From Bacillota bacterium (GTDB lineage Bacteria; Bacillota; Clostridia; Tissierellales; Peptoniphilaceae): a stretch of DNA of 42,256 nucleotides. A program made the translations under genes and the position numbers. The stretch is taken from contig JAUNLQ010000011.1 of assembly GCA_030532225.1 (NCBI GenBank), positions 1-42,256 on the forward strand, in the 5' to 3' direction. This document shows, in pieces, positions 24,830 through 31,748 of the stretch (position 1 is the first letter of the stretch; the number at the start of each line of letters is the position of its first letter). The notes below the pieces were generated by a model. It saw nothing but the letters and a program-made list of their open reading frames with translations. It did no database searches and was not told the origin of the DNA.

Positions 24830-25555
24830 TTGGTCTAATTCACTTTTAGCCTCTTCCTTTGAGAGAATTTTTATTTCCTTGTCCAATTCTATATAATCTC
24901 TTCCAACCTTACAGGTATAGGCCCGAGCCTGGACACCAGCTTGTAAAACTTCATAAAAGGTCTTAAAAAATTCAGGGTCCATCTTAAAATTTGGCCTAAA
25001 GTCTTTGGCATCTTCCCTGTGCAGACAAAAAATCACCATGGCCTGGTTGCCCTTTTTTACTAGGTCTTCCAGCTCTCTTAGGTGTTTGGTTCCCCTAGTT
25101 GTAGGCGCATCTGGAAAGGTGGCTTGAAAGTCAGCCTTCATTAGGTCCACTCCCTTGACTTCCACAAAAAGCTTTTGGCCATCTTTTTCTACAAGCATGT
25201 CTAGCCTTGACTTGCCTACAGAAACTTCTCTTCTTAAAGAGTCAGGATTTTCCCAGCCCCTAATCTGAGAATTTTCAAAGGCATCTGCTATAACCCTGTT
25301 GGGAATTTGAGAGTCAATGTTTACAAGAATCCCCTTGTGGACCAGGGAAATCACATCATACTTGGTCTTGCGATTTGGATTATTAACTTCTCTAATATAG
25401 CACTTGGCCCCCTTAACCATAAGCTCTCTCATTCTGCCAGTATTTTTCACATGACAAAGGACCAGCTGGCCATCTAAGTCCACCTCAGCCAAAAACCTGT
25501 TGGGCCTAGAAATTATTCTGCCCTCTAGGATTTTTCCATCATAAATATATCTCAT
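24827..25555 (-). CDS. sfsA: SfsA family DNA/RNA nuclease-like protein
   Basis: A protein of about 242 residues belonging to the SfsA family, named for sugar fermentation stimulation in E. coli. It combines an N-terminal OB-like part (GKILEGRIISRPNRFLAEVDLDG, CHVKNTGRMREL) with a C-terminal restriction-endonuclease-like fold (the conserved VEKDGQKLFVEVKGVDL and DAPTTRGTKHLREL). Biochemical function is unsettled. I prefer ATG at 25555, where the conserved domain begins; a second ATG at 25570 is also possible. No neighbour suggests a pathway. Confidence 0.9.
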   Translation of the reverse strand: MRYIYDGKILEGRIISRPNRFLAEVDLDGQLVLCHVKNTGRMRELMVKGAKCYIREVNNPNRKTKYDVISLVHKGILVNIDSQIPNRVIADAFENSQIRGWENPDSLRREVSVGKSRLDMLVEKDGQKLFVEVKGVDLMKADFQATFPDAPTTRGTKHLRELEDLVKKGNQAMVIFCLHREDAKDFRPNFKMDPEFFKTFYEVLQAGVQARAYTCKVGRDYIELDKEIKILSKEEAKSELDQ

Positions 25556-25666
25556 AATTTCTATCACCATAACTACTTTACCCTAGTTTAAAAGAAAATA
25601 AATAGGACTTTAATCTTTTGTTAATTTAAGGTAAAATTAGACCTAGTGAAAAAAAAGGAGAATTTT

Positions 25667-25981
25667 ATGTTTAATTTTTTTAAAAAAGTAGATTCAATTT
25701 CTGCCAAGGAATTTATAGCCCTAAAAGATAAAGAAGCAGTCTTAGACGTTAGAGAAGTAGGAGAGCCAGCAAAAGACGAAAAATCTTTGTTCAAAAACTA
25801 CACCCTGCTGCCAATGTCTAGACTAAAACAAGACTATTCCAAGCTAGACAAAAACACCACCTACTATATCCTATGTAGAACTGGAGCCAGGGCAGTAAGC
25901 GCCAGTAAGTTTTTAGAAAATCAAGGCTACCAAACAGTAGTAATAAGTGGTGGCATAATGGCCATAAAAAATTTAATCTAA
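25667..25981 (+). CDS. Rhodanese-like domain protein
   Basis: A 104-residue single-domain rhodanese. The loop CRTGAR begins with Cys70, the sulfur-carrying residue, and VLDVREVGEP is the typical early strand motif. Such proteins transfer sulfane sulfur or act in redox/sulfide handling. I chose ATG at 25667 with GGAG 6 nt upstream, rather than a GTG 21 nt further upstream. It has its own terminator and no obvious partner. Confidence 0.88.
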   Translation: MFNFFKKVDSISAKEFIALKDKEAVLDVREVGEPAKDEKSLFKNYTLLPMSRLKQDYSKLDKNTTYYILCRTGARAVSASKFLENQGYQTVVISGGIMAIKNLI

Positions 25982-25993
25982 ACCTAGAACAAA

Positions 25994-26019
25994 AGCCACC
26001 AGGATTTGGTGGTTTTTTA
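25994..26019 (+). terminator. Rhodanese gene terminator
   Basis: AGCCACCA (25994-26001) pairs with TGGTGGTT (26007-26014), followed by T residues. Confidence 0.85.
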
Positions 26020-26027
26020 TTTGCCAG

Positions 26028-26060
26028 AAAAAAATGTGCCTACATTTTTTGTAAGCACAT
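26028..26060 (-). terminator. tex terminator
   Basis: On the minus strand ATGTGCTTAC pairs with GTAGGCACAT (26051-26060 and 26034-26043, one G-U pair) and is followed by T residues, 10 nt after the tex stop codon. Confidence 0.85.
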
Positions 26061-26070
26061 TAAATCTGTT

Positions 26071-28239
26071 TTAGTTTACGTTTTTAAGGGACAGGCCTAT
26101 TCTTTTCTTGGCCAGGTCTACTTCTATTATTCTAACTTTGACCACGTCTCCAACTGCCACTACTGTTGTTGGGTCTTTGACGAATTTGTCAGACATTTGG
26201 GATATGTGGATCAGGCCGTCTTGGTGGACTCCTAGGTCTACAAAGGCTCCAAAGGCTGTTACATTTCTAACTACTCCTGTTAGGATCTGGCCCTCTTTTA
26301 GGTCTTCTAAGGACTTTACTTCTGTTATTAAAACTGGGGCTGGGAAGTCGTCTCTTATGTCCCTGGCTGGTTTGGAAATTGCAGCTACTATGTCTTGAAG
26401 GGTTTGGAGGCCTACTTCTTTTTCTTGGCCAAAAGCTTCTAGGTCTGCCTTGGAAATTTTATTTTCTTGGTTAAAGATAAGTCCAAAGCTGTCTATCATG
26501 TCTTGGGCAATGGCATAAGATTCTGGATGGACAAAGGTGTTGTCTAAGGGATTTTCTGGATCTTCTATTCGCAAAAATCCTGCACTTTGTTCAAAGGTCT
26601 TGGCCCCCAATCTTTTTACTTCTTTAAGTTGATCTCTAGACTTAAAGGCTCCTATTTCTTCTCTGTAGGCTACAATATTTTTTGCTGTAGTCTTGTTTAT
26701 TCCTGATACATAGGACAAAAGGGATGGAGATGCTGTGTTAAGGGACACTCCAACTTGGTTTACTACTCCTTCTGTTACTCCTGCCAAAATTTCGTCTAGG
26801 CGTTTTTGGTTCATGTCGTGTTGGTACTGGCCAACTCCTATGGACTTTGGATCGATTTTTACCAGCTCTGCCAGTGGGTCTAAGATCCTCCTAGCCAAGG
26901 ACACTGCCGACCTTAGGTTTAGCTCCATGTCTGGTAGTTCTTCCTTGGAAATTGGTGAGGCTGAATAAACAGAGGCACCTGCTTCGTCTACTATTAAATA
27001 TGGGACCTTAAGGTTTTTTTCTTTAAGTAGGTCAGACAAAAATTCTTCTGTCTCCCTTGAGGCTGTTCCATTGCCTAGGACTATGGTTTGGACCTGGTGT
27101 TTTAAAATCATAGCCACAACTGTTTCCTTGGCTGCCTTAAGTCTAGCTGGAAATAATAGTGGATAGATTAGGCCTGCATCCATTACTGTTCCTTGGCCAT
27201 TTACAACAGCCCACTTACAACCATTTCTATAGCCTGGGTCTAAGGCCAGGACCATGTCAGTCTTCATCGGCGGTACTAAAAGGGCATTTCTCAAGTTTAG
27301 GCCAAAAATCTTTAAGGCTTCTTCATGGGCCTCTTCTGTAAGGCCTCCTAGGATTTCTGTGTCTATTGATGGCTTAAGTAGTCTTTTAAAGGAATCGTCA
27401 ATTATTGCTGACAAAAGTTCCTTGGCATAGCCTTGGCCTTGGAGAACGCCTAAGATCAGTTCAACATGAGGCTTCCAATGTCTTTCTTCTAATTCTATGG
27501 AAACTTTTAAAAAGCCTTCTTTTTCTCCCCTATTTATGGCCAAAAGTCTGTGGTTAGCTAGCTTTCTTAAGGGCTCTTCAAAGTCATAGTAGACCCTATA
27601 AACAGAGTCTTGGTCTTGTTTTTGCTGGCTCTTTAAAATTCCATGGTTAAGCCATTGAAGCTTAAGTTTTTGTCTAAGGTCAGCCCTGTCGGCAAGGTCC
27701 CCTGCCAAAAAGTCTCCTGCTGCCTCTATGGCTTGGTCAAAATCTTCTAGCCTTTCTTGGCCGTCTGGAACTTTTTGGGTCTTTAAAAATTCCTCAGCCT
27801 TAGTCTTAATTTCTTCCTGAGATTTTAATTCCAAGATGGCCCTGGCCAAAGGCTCAACTCCCCTGTCCTTGGCTATAGATGCCCTAGTTTGTTTCTTAGG
27901 CTTATAAGGCCTGTATAGGTCTTCAAGCTCTGTCATCTTGCTGGCTTTTTTTATTTTGTCCTCCAAGTCAGCATCTTCAATTCCTAGGTCATTTAAGGTT
28001 GTTATTATGGTGTTTCTTCTTTGGTCCAGATTTTCTTGGCTCTTAAATTCATCGAAAAGATTTCTCAAAGTTTGGTCATCCATAGCCCCAGTTAGGTCCT
28101 TCCTGTAACGGGCTATAAAGGGGATGGTGTTGTCTTCTTGATAAAGTTTTAGGGCCTCAAATACATGGCCTGGCTGTAAAGAAAAAATCTCAGCCAATTG
28201 TTGTGCATAGTCTTCTGTGGTTTTTATTATTTCTTTCAT
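26071..28239 (-). CDS. tex: Tex-family RNA-binding transcription accessory protein
   Basis: A 722-residue nucleic-acid-binding protein of the Tex family, related to eukaryotic Spt6. It has an N-terminal helical region. A YqgF/RNase-H-like domain follows (ALDPGYRNGCKWAVV), then tandem helix-hairpin-helix units (LLSYVSGINKTTAKNIVAYR), and a C-terminal S1 RNA-binding domain (VTAFGAFVDLGVHQDGLIHIS, about residues 650-720). The length is normal. The gene is single. No Shine-Dalgarno precedes the ATG, and TATAAT lies 7 nt upstream, suggesting a leaderless mRNA. Confidence 0.95.
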   Translation of the reverse strand: MKEIIKTTEDYAQQLAEIFSLQPGHVFEALKLYQEDNTIPFIARYRKDLTGAMDDQTLRNLFDEFKSQENLDQRRNTIITTLNDLGIEDADLEDKIKKASKMTELEDLYRPYKPKKQTRASIAKDRGVEPLARAILELKSQEEIKTKAEEFLKTQKVPDGQERLEDFDQAIEAAGDFLAGDLADRADLRQKLKLQWLNHGILKSQQKQDQDSVYRVYYDFEEPLRKLANHRLLAINRGEKEGFLKVSIELEERHWKPHVELILGVLQGQGYAKELLSAIIDDSFKRLLKPSIDTEILGGLTEEAHEEALKIFGLNLRNALLVPPMKTDMVLALDPGYRNGCKWAVVNGQGTVMDAGLIYPLLFPARLKAAKETVVAMILKHQVQTIVLGNGTASRETEEFLSDLLKEKNLKVPYLIVDEAGASVYSASPISKEELPDMELNLRSAVSLARRILDPLAELVKIDPKSIGVGQYQHDMNQKRLDEILAGVTEGVVNQVGVSLNTASPSLLSYVSGINKTTAKNIVAYREEIGAFKSRDQLKEVKRLGAKTFEQSAGFLRIEDPENPLDNTFVHPESYAIAQDMIDSFGLIFNQENKISKADLEAFGQEKEVGLQTLQDIVAAISKPARDIRDDFPAPVLITEVKSLEDLKEGQILTGVVRNVTAFGAFVDLGVHQDGLIHISQMSDKFVKDPTTVVAVGDVVKVRIIEVDLAKKRIGLSLKNVN

Positions 28240-28246
28240 GTCCTAT

Positions 28247-28275
28247 ATTATACCTTGAATTTGGTGATTTGTCAT
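28247..28275 (-). promoter_or_regulatory. tex promoter abutting the start codon
   Basis: Minus strand: ATGACA (28270-28275), exactly 17 nt, TATAAT (28247-28252), then only ATAGGAC before ATG at 28239. This is an 11-of-12 match to the consensus. Initiation 6-7 nt downstream of the -10 box falls on or next to the start codon. Confidence 0.75.
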
Positions 28276-28282
28276 TTTAGGC

Positions 28283-29353
28283 CTAGGCCTGGGCATAGAG
28301 ATAAAGGCTTTGTAAGTCTTTTAGGTCTAATTTTTCCAAGGTCCTTCCTGTGGCCCTAAAATCCATTTCCATACAGGCTCCTGCTATGTCAATTAGGCCT
28401 GTTGTCACTGGACTTTCTATCTTCAGTAACTTGGCTAAGGCTTCCATTAGGACCAAGCCTTCTGGAACGTCTTCCATAACATATCTATTGGGAGCTATAA
28501 AGGGGCCCTTTGGGGAAGAGTTTTCTGCATAGTCAAAGAAGACCTCATAGGAATCTTGGTCCAAGTCCTGGCAGTTTCTAAACTTACAAGCATCTACATA
28601 GGCCAGCCTTTCTAGGCCAAGTTTTTCTAGTATGTCCATTTTCTCCTTATCAAGGGCCTTTACTAAATTCATAACCGTTGGTGTAAAGACTTCCTTGTAC
28701 ATAGAATACTTGCCCTGGGAATATTCAATTCTTGGAATACTCATTATGGCTCCAATGGTGTGAACTATTAAGTTTGGATTGTGAAGGGCTGCTTCTACAA
28801 CTGAATTAAGTAAAGTAAAGTTATAAGCCATGGCTTCCATGGTCTTGAAAACTTGGTGTTTTTTTGAGGCTGGGTATATGCCAATTGGATTTCTTATGTT
28901 TTTGAAAAGAACTTTAACATGGCCTGGCTCAACAAGTCTACAGTCTATTGGAGACGATTCTCCTTCAACTACAATTAAGTCTTTCTTAGAATGTTTTTTT
29001 ACATAGGCTGTAGAAAGATAGCCTGGCAGAATATAAATAATTTGTCCATCGTCTAAGTAGTTTACAAGTTTTTTTATTACATTTTCGTGGTACTTGGTTT
29101 GGATAAAGACTACTACTATGTCTTGTTTTTCTTTAAGAGCCTGGTCAAAGTCTCTAGTAACCATATTGAGCCTAGACTTATAAGTTTGGTCCAGGTCTTC
29201 AACTAGGACTTCATTGTGGTTGTTTATTAAGTAGTCTACATTTTCGTTTTTGCTACTTGATGTTTTTAAAAGATTTACTGTGTGGCCCTTGTGAGTCAAG
29301 TCTGCAGCCATGGCCGTCCCTGCATTTCCTGTTCCTAATATTGTTATCTTCAT
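28283..29353 (-). CDS. NAD(P)-dependent opine dehydrogenase family protein
   Basis: A 356-residue two-domain dehydrogenase. The N-terminal Rossmann fold starts with ILGTGNAGTAMAADL (5-19), with the dinucleotide-binding glycines 7, 9 and 12. The C-terminal octopine/nopaline dehydrogenase domain (PF02317) carries the pattern NPNLIVHTIGAIM with His198, the position of the catalytic His in the family. Such enzymes reductively couple an amino acid with a keto acid. No nicotianamine-synthase-like gene or metal-opine transporter is beside it, so the staphylopine route is not supported. Start: ATG with AGGAG. It has its own transcription unit between tex and a terminator upstream. Confidence 0.82.
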   Translation of the reverse strand: MKITILGTGNAGTAMAADLTHKGHTVNLLKTSSSKNENVDYLINNHNEVLVEDLDQTYKSRLNMVTRDFDQALKEKQDIVVVFIQTKYHENVIKKLVNYLDDGQIIYILPGYLSTAYVKKHSKKDLIVVEGESSPIDCRLVEPGHVKVLFKNIRNPIGIYPASKKHQVFKTMEAMAYNFTLLNSVVEAALHNPNLIVHTIGAIMSIPRIEYSQGKYSMYKEVFTPTVMNLVKALDKEKMDILEKLGLERLAYVDACKFRNCQDLDQDSYEVFFDYAENSSPKGPFIAPNRYVMEDVPEGLVLMEALAKLLKIESPVTTGLIDIAGACMEMDFRATGRTLEKLDLKDLQSLYLYAQA

Positions 29354-29442
29354 CTAATCACTCCTAATCTGGTCTTCGAACAGTTCTACTTATATTAAAT
29401 ATTTCCCCAATTTCCAACTTGCCTAAACTATATTTTGCCAAA

Positions 29443-29487
29443 GAAAAACCCCCTAAAAATGGATTTTTTCAGTCCAAGTTTAGGGGG
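29443..29487 (-). terminator. Terminator of the XRE-CPBP-DUF3169 operon
   Basis: On the minus strand CCCCCTAAA pairs with TTTAGGGGG (29479-29487 and 29449-29457), with an inner TGGA/TCCA pair, followed by T residues. Confidence 0.85.
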
Positions 29488-29510
29488 CCTCTAGTAAGTT
29501 CTTTTTTCTT

Positions 29511-30245
29511 TTATTTTTTCATAGCTTCTAAGGTATAAGCAACAATTCCTACAATAATTATTATAGCCAAAACAATAGTGTAGAGTATTGACCCATTAGT
29601 GTTTAGGAGAATTATAACTGCCAAGAATAGAAAGAAAAGGACCAAGGATAACATAGCCTTGAAGGCCCTATAGCCTGCCTTATAAATTTCTAGCTTTTCC
29701 CTTTCGTCAACACTGTCCACGTATTTCTTTTGGAAATCCAAATCATAGACATCGTCATAGATTTCTGGGTTATAGGTCTTCATAAATTCTAAACTAAGTT
29801 TTGGAAAGGCTAGGGATATAATCATAGTTCCGAAATAAACAAGCAAAACTCCTACAACTGGTCCTAAGCCAATATCATTGGCCAGAATATACCTAAAATG
29901 ATTTATAAAGAAAACCACGCCTAAGACTATTATTGTAGAATTTATGGCTAAGGCTAGGCCAAGAAGATTGTCGTCAATTATTTCTGCATCTTCTTTTAGT
30001 TGCTTTTGGACCTGGCCCTTGCCTATAACATACAAGGCCCATGTTAGCAGGCTTAGTCCTACAGTTCCTATTAGAAAAAGTGCATAACTGTTTTCAAAAA
30101 GCCAGTTTTCTAGACCTTGGATAAAGGCATATAGATTCTTGCCAAATTCCATCCTAGCTCCATAAAGTCCACTTAATAAGCCTAGGACTCCAATTAATAT
30201 TAATATAATTATATTTCTTAGCTTATTGTTCTTTGTTTTTTTCAT
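29511..30245 (-). CDS. DUF3169 family membrane protein
   Basis: A 244-residue membrane protein with about six hydrophobic segments. It matches DUF3169: the soluble loop NPEIYDDVYDLDFQKKYVDS, then DEREKLEIYKAGYRAF, is the family hallmark. These proteins typically sit behind a small XRE regulator and a CPBP-type protein in Firmicutes. Their function is unknown; a role in immunity to a peptide or in membrane stress is speculation. The start has AAAGGAGG and overlaps the end of the CPBP gene by 23 nt. Confidence 0.82.
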   Translation of the reverse strand: MKKTKNNKLRNIIILILIGVLGLLSGLYGARMEFGKNLYAFIQGLENWLFENSYALFLIGTVGLSLLTWALYVIGKGQVQKQLKEDAEIIDDNLLGLALAINSTIIVLGVVFFINHFRYILANDIGLGPVVGVLLVYFGTMIISLAFPKLSLEFMKTYNPEIYDDVYDLDFQKKYVDSVDEREKLEIYKAGYRAFKAMLSLVLFFLFLAVIILLNTNGSILYTIVLAIIIIVGIVAYTLEAMKK

Positions 30246-31320
30246 CTATTCTTTCCTCCTTTGTTTCTAAACTTGCAAATCTTTCAAGGGGATTTGCCAA
30301 TAAATATTTCTCATCTTTGTTATACTTTGAAAATATAAAACTGCCAAATAGGATCAAAGTAGTAGCTCCCATAATTGCCACCTCTGACCAGCCTATAAGC
30401 TGATTTTCAATAACACTTGGATCAAAGCCATCTGTAAACATTAAAATTAAGTTGTTGTTTAAATAGTGAATTAAACTTACTGTCCAAATAGAGTCTGTTT
30501 TTGTATAGGCATAGCCAAAGAAAATTGAATAGCCTATGCAAATTAATATTTGGTTAACTAGGGACTGAAGCTGGCTGCCCTCTGCTGAATAGTAAAACAT
30601 ATTTAGTGGCAGGTGCCAGATGCCCCAAATTAGACCTATAAATATTAGCCCCTTGGTCATGCCATATTTTTCTTGGACCAAGGGCTGCAAGAAATATCTC
30701 CAGCCATATTCTTCTCCAAAAAAGGCCAAGAAGGAAAGGGGAAAAGAAATAATAATGGCCAAGGCGAAAACTATTTTTTCCACAGTAAAAGTTTGGGTAA
30801 ATGAGGAAAAATCTCCACTTACAAGGGCTATAAGACCTGGTCTAAGAAAATATAAGACTAAAAAGACTAAGCTAAGTCCCAAGACCTTGGTCTTCTTTCC
30901 CAAGCTTAGGTTGGCAACTTGTCGTCTATGCTTTTTCTCTTTTAATAAACTTATTAAAAATAAAACTGATCCTCCTAGCATCAAAGCATTAGTAAAGTCA
31001 AAAGCTTCTATAAAAATTCCTAAGACAGCATTTATCATTAAGCCTATACTTATGATTATATAAACAAGATAGGTGTTTTTAGTAGTCTTTTTAATATCAA
31101 GACCTGAAGTCATTACTGTAATAATAGCTGCCAAGGCTGGAAAAAACATTTGTAGGGCTGCTAGGGCCGCTCCAGAATTACCCCTTGTTTTTCCTAGGTA
31201 TAAGAAAAATCCAAACAAAAAGGTCAGGCCAAAGTTTATTAGCAAGAATTTCCTAATTAGTTTTTCATTTGCCAGTTCCTTATTTACTTTTCTATCTTCC
31301 ATTTCAATTTCAATTTCCAT
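30223..31320 (-). CDS. CPBP family intramembrane metalloprotease
   Basis: A protein of about 365 residues with eight or so membrane segments, belonging to the CAAX-protease/bacteriocin-processing (CPBP/Abi) family. The three active-site motifs are intact: EEYGWR (EExxxR) in FFGEEYGWRYF, a His in IWGIWHLPLNMF, and HYLNNN. A catalytic peptidase is therefore likely. The function could be peptide maturation, immunity, or membrane-protein turnover. The start is uncertain: ATG at 31320 lies 12 nt after GGAGG, and TTG at 31341 or ATG at 31302 are alternatives. The ribosome site lies within the end of the XRE gene. Confidence 0.88.
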   Translation of the reverse strand: MEIEIEMEDRKVNKELANEKLIRKFLLINFGLTFLFGFFLYLGKTRGNSGAALAALQMFFPALAAIITVMTSGLDIKKTTKNTYLVYIIISIGLMINAVLGIFIEAFDFTNALMLGGSVLFLISLLKEKKHRRQVANLSLGKKTKVLGLSLVFLVLYFLRPGLIALVSGDFSSFTQTFTVEKIVFALAIIISFPLSFLAFFGEEYGWRYFLQPLVQEKYGMTKGLIFIGLIWGIWHLPLNMFYYSAEGSQLQSLVNQILICIGYSIFFGYAYTKTDSIWTVSLIHYLNNNLILMFTDGFDPSVIENQLIGWSEVAIMGATTLILFGSFIFSKYNKDEKYLLANPLERFASLETKEERIDEKNKEQ

Positions 31321-31321
31321 T

Positions 31322-31534
31322 TTAGTCTTGTTCCTCCTCAATGTAAGTAAAAATATCCTCTACTGTAACCTCTAAAACCTGGGCCAACTTTAAGCAAACA
31401 GTAATTGATGGATTATAATCTCCCCTTTCAATTAAGGAGATGGTCTGCCTGCTTACTCCAACTAAGGACCCTAGGTCTTGTTGGTTTAGGCCCTTTTTGG
31501 ACCTAAGCTCTTTAAGTTTGTTTTCTAGTGCCAT
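31322..31534 (-). CDS. XRE-family helix-turn-helix regulator
   Basis: A compact 70-residue DNA-binding protein made of a single HTH_3/Cro-C1 domain. The HTH spans QQDLGSLVGVSRQTISLIERG, a typical XRE recognition pattern. The C-terminal helix ends in an acidic tail. It probably represses its own operon by binding two palindromes upstream of its start. It is immediately followed, at a 1-nt distance, by the CPBP gene. AAGGAGG is well placed before ATG. Confidence 0.92.
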   Translation of the reverse strand: MALENKLKELRSKKGLNQQDLGSLVGVSRQTISLIERGDYNPSITVCLKLAQVLEVTVEDIFTYIEEEQD

Positions 31535-31552
31535 AGTCTACCTCCTTAAGAT

Positions 31553-31572
31553 TTGACAACTATCCTTGTCAT
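31553..31572. promoter_or_regulatory. Operator 2 of the XRE cassette
   Basis: TTGACAA, a 6-nt centre CTATCC, then TTGTCAT: the same palindrome as operator 1 with one changed base. It lies over the predicted transcription start and just before the ribosome-binding site. Confidence 0.75.
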
Positions 31573-31573
31573 T

Positions 31574-31603
31574 ATCATAGCATTTGACAACTATCTTTGT
31601 CAA
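31574..31603 (-). promoter_or_regulatory. Promoter and operator 1 of the XRE cassette
   Basis: TTGACAA at 31584-31590 and TTGTCAA at 31597-31603 make a perfect palindrome with a 6-nt centre. On the minus strand its right arm is the -35 box TTGACA (31598-31603), and TATGAT follows after 18 nt (31574-31579). Bound repressor would block RNA polymerase. Confidence 0.75.
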
Positions 31604-31629
31604 CTCTTTTTTTAAAAAATTTTTTTAAA

Positions 31630-31668
31630 AATATCTGTAAGGAGATTTTTTATCGGTCGACAGATATT
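31630..31668 (-). repeat. Hairpin repeat copy A (39 nt)
   Basis: AATATCTGT and ACAGATATT are the perfect 9-nt arms around a 21-nt centre. It is homologous to copy B at 34499-34537: both are 39 nt and I count 32 identical positions. On the minus strand the arm is followed by T then A/T-rich DNA, so it may also be a weak terminator. Confidence 0.7.
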
Positions 31669-31674
31669 TTGAGA

Positions 31675-31712
31675 GCCAAAAAAGCTAGTCTACATAAGTT
31701 GTAAACTAGCTT
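31675..31712 (-). terminator. Oleate hydratase gene terminator
   Basis: On the minus strand AAGCTAGT pairs with ACTAGCTT (31705-31712 and 31682-31689), followed by T residues. Confidence 0.85.
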
Positions 31713-31748
31713 CTTCTTAAATTTAAAGGTTAAGGCCTGAAAGGTGTC

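Noticed and set aside
28283..29353. Staphylopine-like metallophore cluster
   Set aside because: The dehydrogenase is alone; no nicotianamine-synthase-like or metal-opine transport gene is beside it.
30620..31063. A 147-codon plus-strand frame opposite the CPBP protease gene
   Set aside because: It is antisense to a membrane protease with intact motifs; no ribosome-binding site or recognisable domain was seen.
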